The position numbers and the translations under genes were made by a program. A stretch of DNA of 64,000 nt from Dasyornis broadbenti (lineage: Eukaryota; Chordata; Aves; Passeriformes; Dasyornithidae): NCBI GenBank assembly GCA_013397935.1, contig VZRN01004246.1, forward strand, positions 200,006-264,005, given 5' to 3'. The notes under the pieces were generated by a model that saw only the letters and a list, made by a program, of their open reading frames with translations, searched no databases and was not told the origin of the DNA. This document shows, piece after piece, positions 33,458-46,381 of the stretch. The stretch's first letter is position 1, and every line of letters starts with the position of its first letter.

Positions 33458-34464
33458 CTGTAAAAAAAAGAGAGCAGAAGGATGAAGATCAGCCCGGGAT
33501 GCCCACCCTCATCCAGACTTCTGGCTGCAAGGGACCTTCTGAGGCATGGGTAGCTCCTCACACAGCCCCACTTGAACCTCCCTCTCCAGGGACAGGAAGA
33601 GGAACCAGGCTGGCATGGCTTTCTGGGAAACCCTGTGGCATCACCCACCTGCAGGTTCAGCATTTCCTTCCCAGCTCGGGCAAGGAGAGAAGTCTCCAGA
33701 CAGGCATGAGACTCCTGGGGACAAGTCTGGACAAGTGGGGAGGAAGAGGCCTGCCCTCTGCCAGGGATACGCTCGTGCTATTGTGCAGCACAGGAGTCAG
33801 GCAGGTCAGACCAGTCCCAGGGGCTCAGGCCTGTAATCACCCCTTTGGGCAACAGCAGCAGCATCTCCCAGGGCTGGCCAAGACAACCTGTCCCAGCCAC
33901 GTGCACTGAATGAGGCAGGGACAGGAACCTGGCCTAACATCCCCGTTACCTCTCCCAGCTTGGACCAGGCACCTCCAACACCTCAATCAGCAGCTGGGAG
34001 GTACCAGGGTCACCATCCACCTGCCAGCTCCAAGGGCCTGACCTCCTCTGTGCTGCGTGGTGCCTCACTTCTGATTTTCAGCCCAGTTTGAGAGCTGTGA
34101 GAATCCTGTCCACGTGTTTGTTTTTTTTGTGGCATGAAAAATACTGAAATGGCTGCAAGAGCTGAGGAGTTGCAGGAAAAGTCACCAGCAGACTGAGGAC
34201 AAACTGCCCATGCCTGGCAGCTCTGCCTTTTGCCTGTCCTTGTAGCTGTGCCTGATCTTGTGGAGCAAGTGCTTAGGGGCAAGTAAGCAATAGGGAAATT
34301 GGTTATCGAAGTGGATCAAAGCTATCTGGAGAGTGAGGCTACATATGCTATTTTGATGTTGTTGGGATGGGAAAATGGCAGGCCAAGGTGGTTGAGACCA
34401 GGAATTCCATTTAAAAGGAGTGATAAAAGGTATACCCATGCAACAGGATATGCTGGGGACTGAC

Positions 34465-34985
34465 TGATTGCAAAGCAGCACAGAAAAGGCCCTGGAGGTC
34501 CTGGTGGGCACCAAGTTGACCATGAGCCAGCAATGTGCCCTTGCAGCAAAGAAAAACAATAGTGCACTGGGCACAGCACTGATAGCAGGTTGAGGGAGCT
34601 GATCTTCCCTATCTGCTCAGCAAACATGAGGCCACACCTGAGAGAATGCAACAAAGGGACATTAAGGAAAAATTAAGGGACTGAAGCATCTGTCCTATAA
34701 GGAAAGGCTGTGAGAGCTGGGACTGTTCAGCCTGGAGAAGAGAAGGTCTAGTGAGATCTTATCTATCTATATATATGTATAGATATAGACATAAGAGGTT
34801 TCCTCTGAATATCAGAAAACACCACTTTGTTTTACTGTGACCAAGCACTCAAGTTACCTAGAGAGGTTGTGGAGTCTTCATCACTGGACTTCATTCAGAA
34901 GTCATCAGGACACAGTCCTGGGCAATGGCTCTAGGTGGGGCTGGTCCAGATAACCTCCAGAAGTCCCTTCCAACCTCCACCCCTC
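34465..34985 (+). mobile_element. CR1 LINE 3' fragment with internal AT-rich simple repeat
   Basis: Plus-strand CR1 sequence: 'agttgaccatgagccagca', 'acatgaggccacacctgag', 'gggactgttcagcctggaga', 'cacagtcctgggcaatggc' and 'agaagtcccttccaacctcc'. A TATC/TATA tract at about 34762-34790 interrupts it. It lies in the presumed 5' intron of ATOSB, antisense to it. Confidence 0.9.
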
Positions 34986-35034
34986 TCTGTACACCACAAC
35001 ACTGCAGCCTGTCCTGGCTGCCCCCCCCACTTAC

Positions 35035-35236
35035 CCCTCTGCAGCAGGACGTTGCTTTGCTCCAGATTAACCTCCCTGCCCCGCAGCAGGCAGTCGTTGG
35101 CACAATTAGCTGAAGACACTTGCCAGTCAGGCACCCCCCAGAAGCGGCGTGGCTGCCGTGGAATGGCTCCCACCATCACGGTGTGCCTCCGAACCTCTGC
35201 AATGTCCTCTCCAGCTCTTCAGTGTCCACAGCAGCT
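35035..35236 (-). other. candidate non-coding 5' exon of ATOSB (202 nt)
   Basis: Bounded by a strong acceptor (TTTTCTTCCTCTCAG ending at 35237) and a full-consensus GTAAGT donor (35029-35034). No frame is open through its whole length, so it is more likely UTR or a chance pairing of sites than a coding exon. The downstream 3/4 is open in one frame from an internal ATG, but the peptide resembles no family I know. Confidence 0.3.
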
Positions 35237-37721
35237 CTGAGAGGAAGAAAAGTGAGAGATGCAGGGCTAGGGTGATTCAGATGCTTCCTGGAAGAAGGGC
35301 AGGAGGTACTGCCTGTCTGCAAGCTCACACAGGTGGGGAAAGCAGCATTTATGCTCAGCCTTTCCCAACCTCCCAAATTGAAGGCCATATATATCTCTGC
35401 CACCTCAGACAGTGCTAACACCTTATTTCCATTTAAACCACAAGTATTTTAAGCTAAGCTGTGAACTCTCATACCTGGCTTAATTTTACATCCCTATTGC
35501 ATGCTTTCCTGTATGAAACCCTGTGCATAGGAACAGATTCCTCTTTCTTTCTGGCAACCATTTCATGCCTTGCTTTCCAAAACACTGCAGCAACTTCTGG
35601 GCCTCCAGCTAGCTCCTGGTCTCATGTTCACCTCCTCCCCCTTCCACCCACAGCACAGGACACTTTCTGGCCCTACAGATAAGGAGAAGAGCTTGGAATT
35701 GTTTTCTTCCAATAAGAGATGCCTGTCAGGGAAGGCAGAAATGAGGAGCCTGACAGCCCTGAGCCATGATGGCCCCCCACCAGTTTTCCCCACCACAAAG
35801 ACAGCAATCCTTTCATGTGCACAGCACTAACCTGTTCAGATGTGCCCTTGATGCACAACAGAGATTTGCAGATGCAACGCAGTTCCCCTGTGGTTATAAT
35901 CTGCAGCTTTGATGCCTGGAAGCAGGCATGGAAGAGAGTCAGCTCAAGCAGCAGCTCATGGTGGAACACCTTCAGAGTGGGCAGGAGCCTTTGGGCACCT
36001 CCACCCTCAGCACCTCTGTAGCAGAGGCAGCTCACGGGCTTTGCCAGCCCAGGAACCTCCATCGGAAGGAGGAAACAGTGCCTATCCTTGGGGATCATGC
36101 CCTCTTCACCTCCCTCCCCATGCATCCCTCAAATGGGGGCTCACTGTAGCACCCATCCAGAGGGAAGTCACTGTCTGGGCACCCCAAGCCAGCAGTAAGT
36201 ACTGCTCTGAAGGCTGGAAACAGCAGGGCCAGGCAGATGAACAAAAACCCCAAACGGATGCTCAGAGGCAGCAACACTGAAGTGCAATCCCCTTCTGGCA
36301 CACTGGGCTGACAAGTTCTGCATCCCCCCAACTTGCATATGGGAAGCCAGCATCAGCTACGCTTGCTGCCTGACCTCACCTACCCTAGAAAACAGGCTGT
36401 TCTTTCATCACATTTCCAATAAGATTTGTAATTACAGGCTGTCACGACCCATCTCTGAGAGTTGGACAGCTCAAAAGCCACTGCCACTGCTGGGGAAGGG
36501 CACTGCCAGCAACCAGCCAGAACAGGACCAGCTGAGATTCAATACAACAGCACCCAAGGAGCACTCACAGCAAGGCAAATCATTGCTGCAGTATAACAAG
36601 CCATGGGTCCAAAATCTCAACAAAAACCTTTTGTAAAGACCAGTTCCTCCTGGCACCCCATATGAGGCCTGCACCAAAGCAGGTAGGAAAGCAAGTTAAT
36701 GCCCTCAGTTGTGGGCGGATGCTGGAGTGGTAACACACTCTGCTCTGCCTGCCTGGAAGGTTGCTGTTTCCCTCCTCCATCCCTGAGGGAGACGTGTACC
36801 ATGACTTGTGTGGCACAATCAATCACTGGGAAGCAAAATCAGCAACCAACAGCAAGAATCAGCCTGGTGCAGTGGAAGAAAGAGTGTGTCCATGCCAGAA
36901 CAAATACACAGTTTCACCTGCATCCTTTCATTCTCTTTCCCGGTGTCCCTCTGAAGTCACAGCCATTTTCTCCCCAGAAGCAGCTGCCTTTCTGGAGAAT
37001 GGATGTATCAGGAGAGGCTGACCTGCTGACACCACAAATCCATCCCAGCTGGGCCTTCAACCCCAGTCATCAGGTGCTGCCAGCACCAACCAGTAGAACG
37101 CATGCCTAGAACAAGGGGCTGCACCATGTTTTGCCAGCCTAGATACTGTTGCTTGAAGCATCATGCTGGAAAACACCGGCCCCACGGTAGGGACAGGAAA
37201 GTGTCATCCAAAGTGTCTTCAAGTACACTCTAAGATATTCTTACACATCCTACTGGAGGAATACCCATCAGCCTGGGATGGAGAACAGCTGGGGCACAGC
37301 ACTGCTTCTCACCCTCCTCGAGATGCAAGACTCTGTGTCCGAGGGAGGTTCTCTTGGCAGTCCCAAGTGCCTTCCAGGGCAGTTCCTTCCTGCGGAGAGC
37401 CCATCCATCTCATAGTCGGGCTCAGCCTCTGACAGCACCATGAGAGCCCACCACCTCCCCGCAGAGCAGGACAGCAACACTGGGACTGTGGCCTCCTGCA
37501 CTCCAGGCAGGGACAGGGAAAAAGCACCTGGTCACCTCTGCCTTCTCCTTGCCTTGAGCCAGGCATTGCTAGAGCCTCAGTTCTGGCCACAAGGAAGAGA
37601 CAGAGCCAGGAGCAGAGCCTCACCAGGTCAGCTGAGCAGGTATCATCCCGTGGACATAGCACATGGGGCTCCACATGCACACACCAAGGTTTTGGCCCCT
37701 TCTAAGCCCACGTGATGCTGA

Positions 37722-37743
37722 TTTTTTTTTTTTTTTTTTTTTT
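37722..37743. repeat. poly(T) tract (22 T)
   Basis: Uninterrupted run of 22 T on the plus strand. No CR1 sequence flanks it, and CR1 elements do not end in poly(A), so its origin is unknown. Confidence 0.97.
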
Positions 37744-39849
37744 GACTGTGTTTCAGCCCATGCTGGTGCTCTAAGATAGGACTCAAAGAACTTTGCCTCT
37801 TGAGGGAAGCCCAGCCAGAGCTCTTCCACTCTCTGCCCTGCTCCTGCCAAGGCCCCCTCATTGCTCAGAAAATTGGCATGGCCCTGTGCTTTTGCCAAGG
37901 TCTCCCAGCACCTAGATCTGGAGCTATGCCAGGCATAGCTTTCCTCTATTTCTTTGCCTGGGGAAGGGCACCACGCTTCAACACCCAAGAAATACCCAGT
38001 GCCAAAGGAACTGCAAGGAGGGAGTGTGTCCCAGGCACTGACGCAGAAACACTGTGTTGCTTGGGGACACCAAGTTACCAGAGCCTGACATGGAATAACA
38101 TAGCCAGGCCTGATGGTGTTGGGTCAAGGACTTGGCTACCCTGCTGGTTCCATTCCTATTAGCACATCCAGGGGGAAACCAGGATTAACAGACCATGGCC
38201 TCAGTCTGGAGGTAATAGAGCAGGATGGCAGGTGAGGAAGGGTCCCTGGCTGGGCAATGCAACAGTGGTGCCACATGCCAGGCTGCAGCCTGCAAAAGGA
38301 TCTGTTGCTGTTTGAGCTGCGCTGTGCCAGCCAGAGAGGAAGGGAAGTATCTGTCACGGGGGAGAGCTCTTGAGAGCCTGGCAGGGCTGGTAGCACAGCA
38401 CTGGTGCTAGGAAGAGAGCAAGAGCTGTGCCCGAAGTTGCCACACTCATCCAGGGGGAAACCAGTGGCTTCCCAGAGCAGCACTGCCAGCAAGTCAAAAG
38501 GGACACATGGTCCACGGACAAGAGGCTTTGACCTGGGCACTGCAGCCTGGGACAGAGCACTAGCCTGGGGACTGGCAGGGCCAAGAGGGGTCCTTTCACA
38601 ATTTAGACCAAAAAAAAAAACCCCAAACCAATACCTAAGTGGCTTTTGCTGCCTTCTTCTCTCCTGCTCCCTCTCCTGGGACGTGCTAAGGAGATACTGG
38701 CAGTCTCACTTGCGGTGAAGTAGGAACCACACGGGCAGGAAGAAGAAGGGCCATCATTACAAGAGGGAAAATAATCATCCTCAGAACAAGCAGAGCATAA
38801 GGCAAGAGAAATTTCTAGAAACAGACTGTCTGGAGAATAAATCGCAGCTCCATTGGTTCTATCTGAACACAAGGAGAAGGAAGGAAATCTAACCATTGTA
38901 AGCACAAACCCAGGAGCTTCCTGGCACAGGCGAAGAGCAGAGCTTGCAAAGTGCCAGCAGGCAGAAAGTTTCTGTCACAACCCTGAAGGATGGCAGCACT
39001 AACAGCAATGCTGCCACCAGAGAAGGGTTCCTGCACAGTCTGACAGATCAGGCATCTCACTATCAGGAGGAGAGGCAGACACATGAAGCTGGGGACTACC
39101 TCCAGCACCACAGCAGAGGTGGCAATCCCAGGGAGAAGCTGACCAGTGAGATGCTGGAAAAGTAAATTGTGCCTGAAAGAAAAGATGATCACTGGCTATG
39201 GCTCTGGCACTATCCTGGAATTCAGGCTGGGGAGGAAGGAGCTCACAGTTGGTGGAAACAAGAGGGAGGAAGGAGAGGGAGGGGGAGCCGATACAGAGGG
39301 AGGGAGCATCCTTGCCCCATTGCAAGAGCAAGTACTGCTCTTGAGGGTCCTCAGGAGGCCTCCTGCCATGCCAGATTTATGCAGCTGCAGAGCCTTGCTC
39401 TGTGCTAGCCCCTGCTGGGAATGGAGAGGAAGCCCAAGCTCAGAGAAGGAGAAGGCAAGAGGCAGTGCCCATGTCACGAGTGTGAGCTCCTAGAAACCAC
39501 CAGACACAGCTTCCACACAGAGAGAGAGACCCAACACCACCCGTGCCTGCAGCACCATGTCCATGAGGTGCTGCTGCTCCCCCCTATCCTGCGGGAGGCG
39601 GCACTGATGGGTGCAGAAGCCCCCAGAGACAGAGCAGTCCTCTCTGCAGAGCATCTTGCGGTGGCTCCCGGCTGCAGCAGCCTCCTCAAGGGCTGAGGTC
39701 TTCCCCTGCAACATGCAATACCCTCCCCAGCCCCACACACAGGTGTCGCAGGCACTGAGCCCTTCCGCTCGGCTAACTCAAGATAACACAATGAAACCTC
39801 TCCTGGGAGCTGGGGGAGCCGGAGCAGAGCTCCCAGCCCAGTGACTTAC

Positions 39850-39942
39850 CCCTTCTCCCTCTGATGCCCCTTGTCCTGGCATGGATCGCCTCCGCACACC
39901 TTTCCCAGGTGCTGGCGTGCAGACGGCGATGCTGACAATAGC
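39850..39942 (-). other. candidate 5' exon (93 nt) upstream of ATOSB
   Basis: Acceptor CCCTTCCCAGCTGCAG and a perfect donor GGG|GTAAGT bound 93 nt that is open in one frame (31 codons). It is locally CpG-enriched. It contains an ATG near its 3' end, but joining it to the next candidate or to the 33457 exon meets stops. Best read as an alternative non-coding ATOSB first or second exon, unproven. Confidence 0.3.
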
Positions 39943-40289
39943 CTGCAGCTGGGAAGGGGGGCTTTTACATGGTCTGCAGGCAGATCCCACTATGCAACAG
40001 CCACCTGTGTAAAGCTTTCCCCCACGTCCAACCCCCTCCCCACCAACCTCCCTTCCACGCACGGCTGCCCCTCTTCCCAGGAAAGCATAGTCAAAGAATG
40101 AAAAGCAGTTTAAAATCCGACAGGACAATTGGGCAGCTCTCCAAAGCCGGCAGCACCCCCTGCCCACCCAGCCCAGCAGGTTCAAACCTCTGCGATACAG
40201 CCCACGGCTGCCCAGCTCCAGTGTTCGACCGGGAGCCCAGGAAACCTGCAGCAGGCAGGGCAGGGAAATCCCATGCAGCAGCTGCTTAC

Positions 40290-40480
40290 TGGGAGGACAG
40301 CCCAGGTTGAGGACAGACCTTTGTCTCTGCCTGCCTGTCTCGCTCGCTCGCTGCCGGAGGAGGAAGAGGGGGGCGGTGGGGGACAGCAAGCAAAGATAAC
40401 ACCCCTAGGAGGGATGTCACAGCCACGTTAATCACTTGGAATTCCAGCCAGCGCGCCGCAAATATGGGCAGCAAATGGAG
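40290..40480 (-). promoter_or_regulatory. candidate ATOSB promoter and first exon
   Basis: The only CpG-clustered segment upstream of ATOSB: a GAGC-type repeat with several CpGs at about 40338-40352, GGCGG at about 40372-40376, and GCGCGCCGC near 40451. On the minus strand a possible exon (about 40370 down to 40290) ends in CCCA|GTAAGC. This fits a first non-coding exon about 7 kb upstream of the start codon, by inference only. Confidence 0.35.
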
Positions 40481-41199
40481 ATGCTCAAAGCTCTAAAATA
40501 ATTGGATCCTTTCACAAGAGCCGAGCCCAGAATCCAGCACAGGAATTCAGTCCCCGCTGGAAGTCGAGAGATCAAATACATGGAAAGGCAGGCACAGCAC
40601 AAGCAATCCTCAGCCACTGCTATATCCAGCTCCATAGCCTTTGGCACTGCTTTAATCTCAGGTGCTTTCCCAGTGGGAGCGAGGGGGGACCACAGCGGAG
40701 AGTCCAAGTGCCCAGCTGAGGACTGGCCCCTTCCCATCCAACTTACTCTACTTGTGGCAAGGTGCAGAAGCGCTGCCAATGCAAAAGAGGGTTTTGTGGA
40801 GGAGACCAGCTGCCTCGAAGCCTTGCTCGACCAGAGGAACAGTCCATGGAAAGGAGACCCCTGAAGCTGCTGTTTGGCCTCTGCTTCCCTGCAGGGGAGA
40901 TGCCTAGCCCGGCAGGATTCCCAGCCCGCATCACATTCCCGGCGAGACGCACACACGGCACATGTAGGCTCCTGCTCGGCGCCTCAACGGCAATGAAAAG
41001 GCACAGAGGCTTCTGCCAGAAAACAAAGAGGCAGCGGCAGAGCTGGGGGTGGGGAAAACTCTCCGCTGCCCAAGAGGATCCCTGCAGAGGCAGCAGGATG
41101 CTGCTAGGCTCCACCGCAGCTATTCACCCCCGTTAGCCTGAGGTGGCACTCACTCGCCCGGCACAGGGAGTCGAGGGTGGGTAGCCCCCAGTCCCCTTC

Positions 41200-44100
41200 C
41201 CGAGGCAGCGTCAGGTGAGAAGTGCTGGAGGACACGAGCCAGGCCCAGGACAACAGCTGTCCACAAGCAGCAAATTCTTCTGTGCTGGCTCCACTCCATG
41301 AAAAGCTGTGTCTTTTCACCTCAGGGCAGCTGCTGCACACCCTCACTCACAGAGGAAGGTGCAGCTGGCACCATGCCTGCAAGCCTTGGGGAGCCCCATG
41401 GCATTAGACTTCGGGCAGCCTCAGCAGTCACCCTGAGGCAACAAAGAATGCGAAAGCAAGCCCCTGGCAACCCAGGGACAGGGACATATCAGCCAGCTCC
41501 CTTCCAGCCTTCCTGTCCCTCTCCAAAGGACAGCCCAAGGGACGGGCCCGGGGGATGACCACACAGACTGGCTGCTCCCATCCTGACCTTGGTGCCAACT
41601 GAAACCAATGGAAAATTTTCCACTGTGTGATTACCAAGTCACATGCCTGTGCAGCCAGTCACAGAATGGCTGTGGGAAGGCAAGTGGGATCTGGCTGAGG
41701 GCAGGGACCACTTCTGGTCTGCACTTTCATGACACACGAGGCCTCTGGCCATGACCAGGGCACCAGTGCACTGCCACATTTCAAGTTCAATGAGGATGTT
41801 TGCCCAAGGGAGGCATTCCCCAAGCACAATGTGGACTAGGCCCTCACCATTCTAAGCAATGTACAAATGTTAGCACTGCGAGTCCTTTTTATCTGATCTC
41901 TCAAGAGGAGGAATAACACCCTGTGGTTGGTGTCTGCATCAGAAGTCCAGCAAACTGTATTCTAACCTGTTTAACTCAACTCCAGTCGTAAGACAATTAC
42001 TTACAGTAACACCCATCCTGTTAGCTCCCTGTCCTGGCCTGTGCACCACGTGAAGCATGATCTAGGTGTGCAGCATGAACAGCCCAGCCTCTTTTCCAGC
42101 ACTATTACCTGAGTACAGAAACAGAAGCCTCTGACAAGGAGAGAGCTCTGGTGGTGGGGTGATGTTTTGCAAGCTGGGAGAAGACAGCACAGAAGTCATC
42201 ATGTGATGGAACCTGTTTTGCTCCCACTTCTGCTCTCTCCTCTCTTCTCCCTCTTTCCACCACTGTATACAGCCACAGGCATCCACAGCCCCATTTTTGC
42301 TCCTTACCAAGCCAGCTCCTTCTGTATCCTGATGTCCTGTAGCCATTCACACTGCCTAAACCCAGATGAACAACACTGTCCCTTCCCCACATCCTTCACA
42401 TGGCAGCTGGGCTTTGTATCCCCACCAGTGTGCTCCTCTTCATTCCCACCCCATCCTCCACCACCATCAGATCCTGTCTTGTTTCCATGAACCCCCAAGG
42501 CAAGTCCCTAGCTCTTACCTGAGCTCTGTTGCCTCCTGATTGCTGCAGTTCACACCTTAACTTACTCTAGGCTCTTCCCATTCCCCACTGCCACACGCTC
42601 ATAGCCTCACCAGCCCAAGCCTTCTTGCACACACTCCACTGAAGAGTCCCTGGCACCCGACAGACCCACAGCAGCATCACCTTTCCCTACCTCCCCAAAC
42701 AGACACCAGGCACTGCAGGACAGTGCAGAAAGTCCCAGGGATGCTGCATTGCTCTGATCAGCTCCAGACATGGATGTCAAAGCTACACATTGGAAGAGGG
42801 AGTAGGTAAATGGCCTGCAGTGAGGAGGGCAGCAAGGATTGTGCCCTGCAGCATTTGACCGGTGGGAACTGCCCCTCCCCACTGCAAACCCTCTTGCAAT
42901 ATACTTCCTTTTACTGTAAGAGCCCTCCAAGGGAGGTGCTTGAGCACAGGCACTCAGGCCTTCTGCTTGGTTACCAAGCTGCAGCCTGCAGATAAGGCTG
43001 CAGCAGCTGTGGGGACATTCAGCATCTTTTCCACTCCCTGTACTAGACATGTACGTGGCACAGGGGGAGGAGATACCACACACACACACACACACACACA
43101 CTCTCACGGCTGTGCACACCCACCCAACTCACCCTTTTCCAGCCACGATTTACAAAGGCTCAAGTCTAGCACAGGCCAGAGTGAGGACGTGCTGGGCAGG
43201 TATTTGGGCCATAAGGGTGAGGCTTTGTCCATCTTTTATTGCAAAAAGAGGGGCACAACCAGGACAACCACAGGGAAGGAGGATTTCCACCATGAATTCA
43301 ATGTCATGCACCTTATCATAGAAAAGGAAAGCCTCTCTTTCCTATAGGACTGAAGGTGAGACAGAAACACTGCTGGAACTAAGAAAAAGGTGTCACAGCT
43401 GTCATCTAAACATTCACACTGTTGCTCATACTGAAGACAAACACATGAGAAGGCCCTAAGAAGGGAAACGTGGGGGTAGGGGGGACAGGCATTCTGACTG
43501 TAGGCATATCCATAAGAAGGGCAGCAGGAGACACAGTCCAGCTCCTATTACATCCTCTGAAACTGCAAACCTCCCAGTCCACACAGTTAACCATCCTTGA
43601 GGTCCTACACACAGCAGATGCAACTAGGTCAAAAACACCTTCAGCTGATGGTTGATCCACGCCACTGAGGGGACACAAGTCCCTCTAGACCTGACCCTCT
43701 TAGAGAGACAGAGCCTGTGAGAGACCTAACAGCTCTCCATGGGCTACCAGAAACCAGCTCATCCCTTGAAACATGGCACTTGCTCCTGCAGCTGGGAACA
43801 GACCTCAGGGACCTCTTGGCCCAAACCACCAGATCCTACTGCTCCCTGCACAAGGGTATTGTAACAGGGATATCCAAGAAAAGTCAGAGTGCCCAGAGCA
43901 GTATTGAGTTACAAGTGGACTGCCAGGGAAGGGAGAGCACACAGGACGATGGCAGCCCAGTGTCAACAAGCCTGAGGGAAAGGCTCAAAGGAACTACTTC
44001 AGAAGGGATCTGGGCACTGACACAGGTTCATGAGAATGTTTTAGACCTTGAAAACCCACGTATAAGCATCTAGGGAGCCTGGACATCCACTCAGCCTCTG

Positions 44101-44980
44101 CCAAGTGAGAAAGCAGATGTAGCTACTGCTGCAGGTCAGCTCAACCCAGGCACCACGGCTAAAAGCAGACCCCTTTGCTCTCGTTCATTACTCTTGGAGA
44201 CAGGATGGGCCAAACACTATAAACACCCTCTGAGCACTTACACACCACACATGGGCTTCTGCAGCATCAGACACCAGGTCAAAGCTCAGAGACACAATAA
44301 ATCACAGAGTGAAGTTGCTTCTGAAGACAAGGCTCATAAGACTGCCAGCAGCCAGCCCTGCTAAAGGACAGGATCAGGAAAAGAGCAGCCATGAGAATAA
44401 AAGGCTGGCAAAGAAACAGAAAATACTGGGAGCAAATAATTCTTTCCAGACAGTCCTGGGCTCATCTCAGCATCCATCTGCTGAGGATGGTCAGGCAGCT
44501 GGAACCTTTAAAAAAGCTACCAGTGACTTCCCTTCCAATTGCCACTATCTCTGGGACAGGCACCATGGGGAAGATAAACCTGGCACCCTTCCATCTGGAG
44601 GGCTGGGGGCCAGCATCCTCATGAGCCTTCCAAAAACACCAGCACTCTCCTACACATCACAGCTCTGTGCTTCCAGCAGAGCAAGGAGGATGCTTTACAT
44701 CCTGTGCTTCACTGCCCACTGGCTTCTTGTGCTCATGTGGGGAGGAAATAATGCAGACTTCCAGAGACATGGGTGCTCCAGCTAAGAGAGGCTGGGGCAA
44801 GTGAATGAGCTGAACAGCACTCCTAAGGCAGTGCCTCCATCTCCCACCACTGCTAATACCCTACAGAGGAGTCCAAGTGAGCAGAAGGGGATGGACAGAA
44901 CACCCCAGGCCCTCCATGTGCCTCCAAGCTGGTCAATCCAATTGTCCATGAGATGTGACATTGACAAGTTTTGACAATTG
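41200..44980. other. intergenic or distal 5' region, no gene recognised
   Basis: No exon-like segment with supporting similarity was found on either strand. The longest ORF (42607-43119, minus) runs through a dinucleotide repeat and is not credible. The (CA)n at 43077-43101 is the only clear element. Confidence 0.5.
43077..43101. repeat. (CA)12 microsatellite
   Basis: Uninterrupted CA dinucleotide repeat, 25 bases, then CTCTCA. Useful as a potential polymorphic marker. Confidence 0.98.
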
Positions 44981-44984
44981 CAGA

Positions 44985-45240
44985 ACTGAGCAACAACAGT
45001 GGGAAGGGACCTCAGAGGGTTTGGGGCCAATCCTGCTAACAGCAGAGCCAAGTTCAAGCAAATTTCTTGGGGTTTGCCCATGCCAGAGGCTGAAAGTCAC
45101 CAAGTGTGGAAACTGCCTCCCTTCTCTGGGTCCTACTTCAGAATCTAATTGCCTTGCAGGAAAATATTTTTCCTAATATCTAATTGGAATTTCCCTTGTG
45201 TGCCATTGCTTCTCATCCTGCCCCTGGGCGCTTCCCAAGA
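44985..45240 (-). mobile_element. decayed CR1 LINE fragment
   Basis: On the minus strand, degenerate CR1 3' motifs are present: the 'aggaaaaatattttcctgc' segment near 45160-45175 (CR1 'taaggaaaaa' region), 'aggatgagaagcaatgg' near 45210, and the tail 'gaggtcccttcccac' near 45005. Divergence is high, so limits are approximate. Confidence 0.6.
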
Positions 45241-46250
45241 GAGCCAAGCTGCAGCTTCACTGCAAACCCATAGCTCCCAGCAAGAGTGAGAGCCCCCGTC
45301 ACTGCCTTTCCCCTCCCAGGCTGCACAAGCCCACCACTCTCAGCCTCTGCCCACTGCAGAACGCAAGAAGCCACAGCTCCAGTTCATCTCTGGAGACTGC
45401 TGGAGCCTGCTGGGCTCCATCCTGCTCAGCCAAGGGCGACACTGAGGAGGATAGGAGGTATCTGCACTTGCAGACCTTGGGGATGTTGAAAAAAGAGACT
45501 CATCTCAACACTGAGATCAGTGGGGACTGCTTTTGTTCAAGAATTTGATCCTTGCACTTGTTGGTAGTAATATCAGTGCCTGCTGCCACACACCTATGTT
45601 ACACCAAGACAGAATTCCCAAGTACCTGCTCCAAGAAGTTTGGCCCTAGACACAGAGAGCTTTGGTCGTGCTGCTGCAGCTCTGACATCAAGGCTGCCTC
45701 CACCGTGCCCACGAGGCACCTGTCTTCAGGAGTGATGAGCAGGACAATTAGGAGTCCCAGCTCAGTAGAGACCAGCTGTGCTAGATGGAAAAAAAAAAAG
45801 CCAAGCCCAGATCCCTCGATGAGGGATGCGGCCATCCATGACCCCTGTGATACCCTCAAGGGTCTGCAGCACAGCCCAGGTCATACAAGGGATTTTGGAG
45901 CCAACAACCAACCATGTCCTCAAATCTCCAGTGTATTATCTGCATCCCATCTTTTCCTCCATGTGTTCACTCAATCCAGAGCTATTTGTTTTTCATTCTC
46001 TGCCCCAGCAGATAACACTCATTTTCTCATCCTGCATCTGCTCTCTCAGACAACTGGGCAGGATCTGACCAGTACAGAGACCTACTCAGCTTACCCAGAG
46101 CTGGCTGGACACTCCACTGCCTGTGAGGGGATGAAGATCCACCCCATTCACCGGAGGCAGGGATACCTGGTCCCTGCACTGCTCCCTTGTGGTGCCCCTC
46201 TTTCGTATCTGCAGGGAAAGCCTCAGCATCAAGGATGCCCCAAGCCTTTC

Positions 46251-46323
46251 CAATATAGCCACAGCTGGAGTTCAGCGTGTAGTGTAGAGGACAGCAATAT
46301 AGCCACAGCTGGAGTTCAGCGTG
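46251..46323. repeat. 44-bp-period direct repeat, two copies
   Basis: A 29-base sequence starting CAATATAGCCACAGCTGGAG is found at 46251-46279 and repeated without change at 46295-46323, separated by 15 bases. This is a recent local duplication. Confidence 0.95.
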
Positions 46324-46340
46324 CAATTAAGGTCCTGTCC

Positions 46341-46381
46341 TGTTCCCAAGGCACAGGCATTGCCTCCACCTGCTAAGCCCT
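46341..46381 (+). repeat. 41-bp dispersed direct repeat, copy 1
   Basis: The 41 bases beginning TGTTCCCAAG and ending CCACCTGCTAAGCCCT match 47259-47299 at 38 positions. No known repeat family was recognised. Confidence 0.9.

Larger units (their letters stand above)
33458..39849 (-). other. presumed ATOSB 5' intron region; little recognisable
   Basis: Apart from the CR1 fragment, the candidate exon at 35035-35236 and the T tract, I see no gene here. An 18-base sequence, CATCCAGGGGGAAACCAG, occurs twice (38165-38182 and 38447-38464). ORFs on both strands are short and unrelated to known families. It is called intronic because ATOSB needs an upstream exon and the first CpG-rich candidate lies at about 40.3 kb. 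Confidence 0.4.

Noticed and set aside
43077..43101. Possible CRISPR-like or other structured array from the regular repeat
   Set aside because: Simple CA dinucleotide microsatellite in eukaryotic DNA.
45552..46376. 274-codon plus-strand ORF, longest in the right half
   Set aside because: No domain, runs through the exact 29-bp repeat, no splice or promoter context.
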